Shown one piece after another: positions 61,260 through 64,000 of a DNA stretch of 64,000 nucleotides. The DNA lies in assembly GCA_963777695.1 (NCBI GenBank), contig CAVZRC010000004.1, positions 4,030,001-4,094,000 on the forward strand. The letters are read 5' to 3'. This stretch comes from CAVZRC01 sp963777695 (GTDB lineage Bacteria > Planctomycetota > Planctomycetia > Isosphaerales > Isosphaeraceae). Each line of letters starts with the position of its first letter. Position 1 is the first letter of the stretch. The notes under the pieces were generated by a model. That model ran no database searches, was not told the DNA's origin, and saw nothing but the letters and a program-made list of their open reading frames with translations. The translations under genes were made by a program, and so were the position numbers.

Positions 61260-64000
61260 TTATCTTCGGCTCGCGGCACGCTTCAGGATCGTGTCAACAT
61301 CCGCCCAGAGCGATCGCCATGCCTTCGCCTCTTCCGCGGGGAGCATGGCCAAGGCCTCGACATCGCGGATGCCGGCGAGGTCGGTGTCCTGCTTCCAGTG
61401 CTGGAGGTTCTGAACGATGGCCGGTCGGGCCTGGGGTGGGCCGGATTCGAGGAGCTTGGTCCAGGCGGACAGCTCAGCCTTCAGCCAATCGAGCGCCTGA
61501 CTCCGAAGCCTCGTTCTCGCCGCGTCGTCGGGTGGCGGGACGTCCTTGCCTCGTCCTGCACCGGCCATCGCCGCGGCGCAGGCGGCGAGGTAGCGCGGCG
61601 GATCCTGCTGGCGTTCGTCGCCGAGCTTCGGGTCGCTCGCAAGCGCCTCGGACCAGAGCCGAGTCGCGGCGGCGAAGAGCTTGAGGTCGTAGGCCGTCCG
61701 GGCGAAGGCCAGGCGCTCGGCGTTGTCGCGGGGTTTCTCCGCGCCCGGAGTATGGCCGGAAGCCGATTCGACAGGGCCGCGAGGCTCTCGGCGTCGGCGA
61801 CCCATTGCGCCGAGGGATACCGCCAGCCCTGCCTTCGTGAGCCGAGCTCATGGCCCTTGCGGTACATCTCCAGGGATCCGGCGAAGTCGCCCTGACTCTT
61901 GAGGACGCCGGCGAGGTTGCAGTGGGCCTCGGCGAAATCGGGTTGGAGCCGGATCGCCGTGCGGTATTCGGCCACGGCCTCGTCGAGCTTGCCCCGCTCC
62001 CGCAGGTCACCGGCGAGGATATACCGTGCCTGCGCATTGTTGGGTTCGAGCCGGATCGCCGCGCGGAATTCGGTGGCGGCCTCGTCGCGCTTGCCCTGGT
62101 TTTTCAAGGCGTTGCCGAGGTTCGTGTGGGCCTGGGCGTCGTTGGGTTGGAGGCGGATCGCCGTGCGGAATTCGGTCTCCGCCGCCGGATAATCCCGCAA
62201 CTGATCGCAGAGCAACACGCCGAGGTTATGGTGGGCCTCGGCGAAATCGGGTTCGAGCCGGATCGCGGTCCGGTATTCCGCGATCGCCTCGTCGGATCTC
62301 CCCAGGGTTGCCAACGCGGCGGCGAGATTGAGGTGATAGCCCGCGACGTCGGGCTTGATCCGGCTCGCCGTGCGGTATTCGGCGACGGCCTCGTCCCGTT
62401 TGCCCTGGCTTTCCAGGGCGTTGCCGAGGTTGTTATGGGCGTTGTCGTGGTCAGGATTGAGTCGGATCGCCTCGCGCAAGGCCTCGATGGCCTCGGCGGA
62501 CTTGCCCTGGATCACCAGCGACTTGCCGAGGTTGGCGTGAAGGTCGGCGTGGTTGGGATCGAGCCGAATCGCGGTGCGGAATTCGGTCTCCGCCGCCGGA
62601 TAATCCCCCAACCGATCGCAGAGCAGCACGCCGAGTTGGATGTGGGCTGTCGGGTCGTCGGGATTGAGCCGGATCGCCGTCCGGTATTCGGCGATGGCTC
62701 CCCGGAGCTCGCCTCGACGCCCGAGGGCATCGGCGAGCGAGAGGTGGGCGGGAGATCGGTCCGGCTCGTGCCGGATCGCCGCACGGAACCCGGCGATGGC
62801 CTCGTCGAGCTTGCCCAGGCGCTCCAGGACTTCCCCGACGTTCACGATGGCCGGGCCCAGGTCCGGTTTGAGCCGGATCGCCGTGCGCAGCTCGTCAAGG
62901 GCCTCGTCGAGCTTCCCCCGCGACCTCAGCTCGGCGCCGAGGTTGCTGTGGGCTTCGGCGAAATCGGGGTTGAGCCGGATCGCCTCGCGGAACTCGGCGA
63001 TGCCCTCGTCCGAGTTCCCCTGGGTCGCGAGGTCGGTGCCGAGGTTGTAGTGGACTTCGGCGGAGTCGGGGTTGATCCGGATCGCTTCGCGTAGCGCGGC
63101 GATGGCCTCCGCCGGCTTGCCTTGAGCGGCCAGGGCGATCGCGAGGTTGTTGTGGGCCGTCACGTCGTCGGGATTGACGAGGATCGCCTCGCGGTAGTTT
63201 GCGATCGCCTCGGCAGCCTTGCCCTGCTCCACGAGGCCGGAAGCGATGTGGTTGAGTGCCGTCGCGAGGTACGTTCGGGGCAAGCCGTCGATCGGCTCGA
63301 GCCGGATGGCGACGCGCCATTCGGCGGCTGCCTCCTCGTAATTGCCCAGGTCCGCCAGCGCCTTGCCGTACTCGATATGAGCCGAGGCGGAGTCGGGTTT
63401 GATCCGGATCGCCTCGCGGCCCGCGACCAGTGCGGCATCGAAAAGGTCGTCGGCCTCGCTCGAGAGTCCCTTCGCCCTGAGGGCGTGGCCCAGGCAGCCG
63501 ATATGCTTGGCGCTGCCCGGCCGCAGCCCCTTGAGGTCGCGGAATACGGCGATCGCCTCCTCGCGATCGCCCCGCGTCTCGAGGGCGTGGGCCAGCACGT
63601 GGGCGGTCTCGGGGCGGACGGAGCGGGCGGCGGTGTAGAAGCGAATCGCCTCGTCGGTCCGGGACAGAGCCTCCAGCAACTTTGCCAGTTCGTAGTTGAC
63701 CCAGACATCGCGCGGATGCCGCTGCTGGGCCCTCCGCAGCACCGACTCGGCCAGCGGGGCGTCGCCGACGGTATTCAGGACGGTCCCCAACAACCCGAGG
63801 CTGATCGCTGAGAGTTCGTCGAAATCGGCCTTCTTTTCCAGCGATTGCAGCGCCGCTCGCGTGTCCGCCTTGACTCGCAGATCCAGCGCGTTCCGCAGCT
63901 CGATTCGCCAGGGGTCCGGGTCGGCGACCCGGGCGGATTCGCTCAACCGAGTCGCTCCGACGAAGTTGAAACGTTTCCGCCGGATCCTCGCCCAATCGTC
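61260..64000 (-). CDS. TPR tail of a kinase-type protein, N-terminus outside window
   Basis: The frame is open to the right edge and reads WARIRRKRFNFVGATRLSES, then ARVADPDPWRIELRNAL, a linker seen after the membrane helix in planctomycete kinase-TPR proteins. A frame break near 61750 joins RLPAILR to KPRDNAERLAFARTAYDL. About 17 TPR units fill residues ~30-680, many of canonical form: AIAEYRTAIRLNPDDPTAH, NLGNALKNQGKRDEAATEF. Two of them carry LLCDRLGDYPAAETEF and LLCDQLRDYPAAETEF. The tail (AERLAFARTAYD, AWRSLWADVDTILKRA) is typical of such proteins. The kinase domain must lie beyond 64000; that is inference. Confidence 0.75.

Overview
The window looks like the chromosome of a planctomycete, most likely from the Isosphaeraceae/Gemmataceae side of the phylum. 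The base composition is GC-rich by eye. The gene content is characteristic: two DUF1559 pseudopilin-like proteins with the HX9DG tail, a cell-wall protein with YTV repeats, two ECF sigma factors each beside a Ser/Thr kinase, many TPR proteins, heptaheme cytochromes, a giant beta-helix surface protein ending in a dockerin-like module, and GT-C-type membrane proteins. Genus and species cannot be fixed from sequence reading alone.

Layout. 1-1.3 kb: 3' part of a WxPGYW-repeat protein. 1.5-5.0 kb: a damaged ligase-associated DEXH helicase overlapping pdeM. 5.0-12.2 kb: a very large anti-sigma/kinase/TPR protein divergent from an ECF sigma factor, with a relic of a second kinase at its 3' end. 12.2-13.3 kb: a REP-associated tyrosine transposase (RAYT) flanked by three palindromes. 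13.8-24.5 kb: the giant beta-helix gene, with nearly identical ~970 bp internal repeats. 24.7-28.4 kb: a beta-propeller lipoprotein and a DUF3179 protein. 28.6-33.0 kb: a second ECF sigma plus kinase, this time fused to WD40 propellers. 33.3-46.5 kb and 46.8-56.7 kb: two paralogous surface/envelope gene sets. Both contain DUF1559, a small lipoprotein, a sulfatase-type gene (a relic in the first), a heptaheme cytochrome and a membrane-anchored TPR protein. The first also carries three GT-C-like membrane proteins. 56.7-59.8 kb: the YTV wall protein and a HEAT-repeat membrane protein. 60.0-61.2 kb: a compact two-gene operon (duplicated DUF5678-like domain plus a retropepsin-like protein). 61.3-64 kb: the TPR tail of another kinase, running off the right edge.

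The most interesting structure is the duplicated DUF1559/lipoprotein/sulfatase/TPR/cytochrome set. Both DUF1559 genes have nearly the same promoter (TTGACC, 16 bp, TAAACT) and a ~340-350 nt leader with a shared motif. The two TPR paralogs share an extended -10 element and 5' leader. A short decayed sulfatase fragment in set 1 matches the intact sulfatase of set 2.

Caution: about 22 single-base reading-frame breaks occur in otherwise well-conserved genes. Most look like base-call or assembly indels, often in G/C runs, rather than true gene death. Where a gene is split only in this way I annotate one CDS across the break and give the approximate position. I reserve 'pseudogene' for the helicase, which also carries a repeat insertion, and for short relics. 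No rRNA, tRNA, CRISPR or prophage was recognised.
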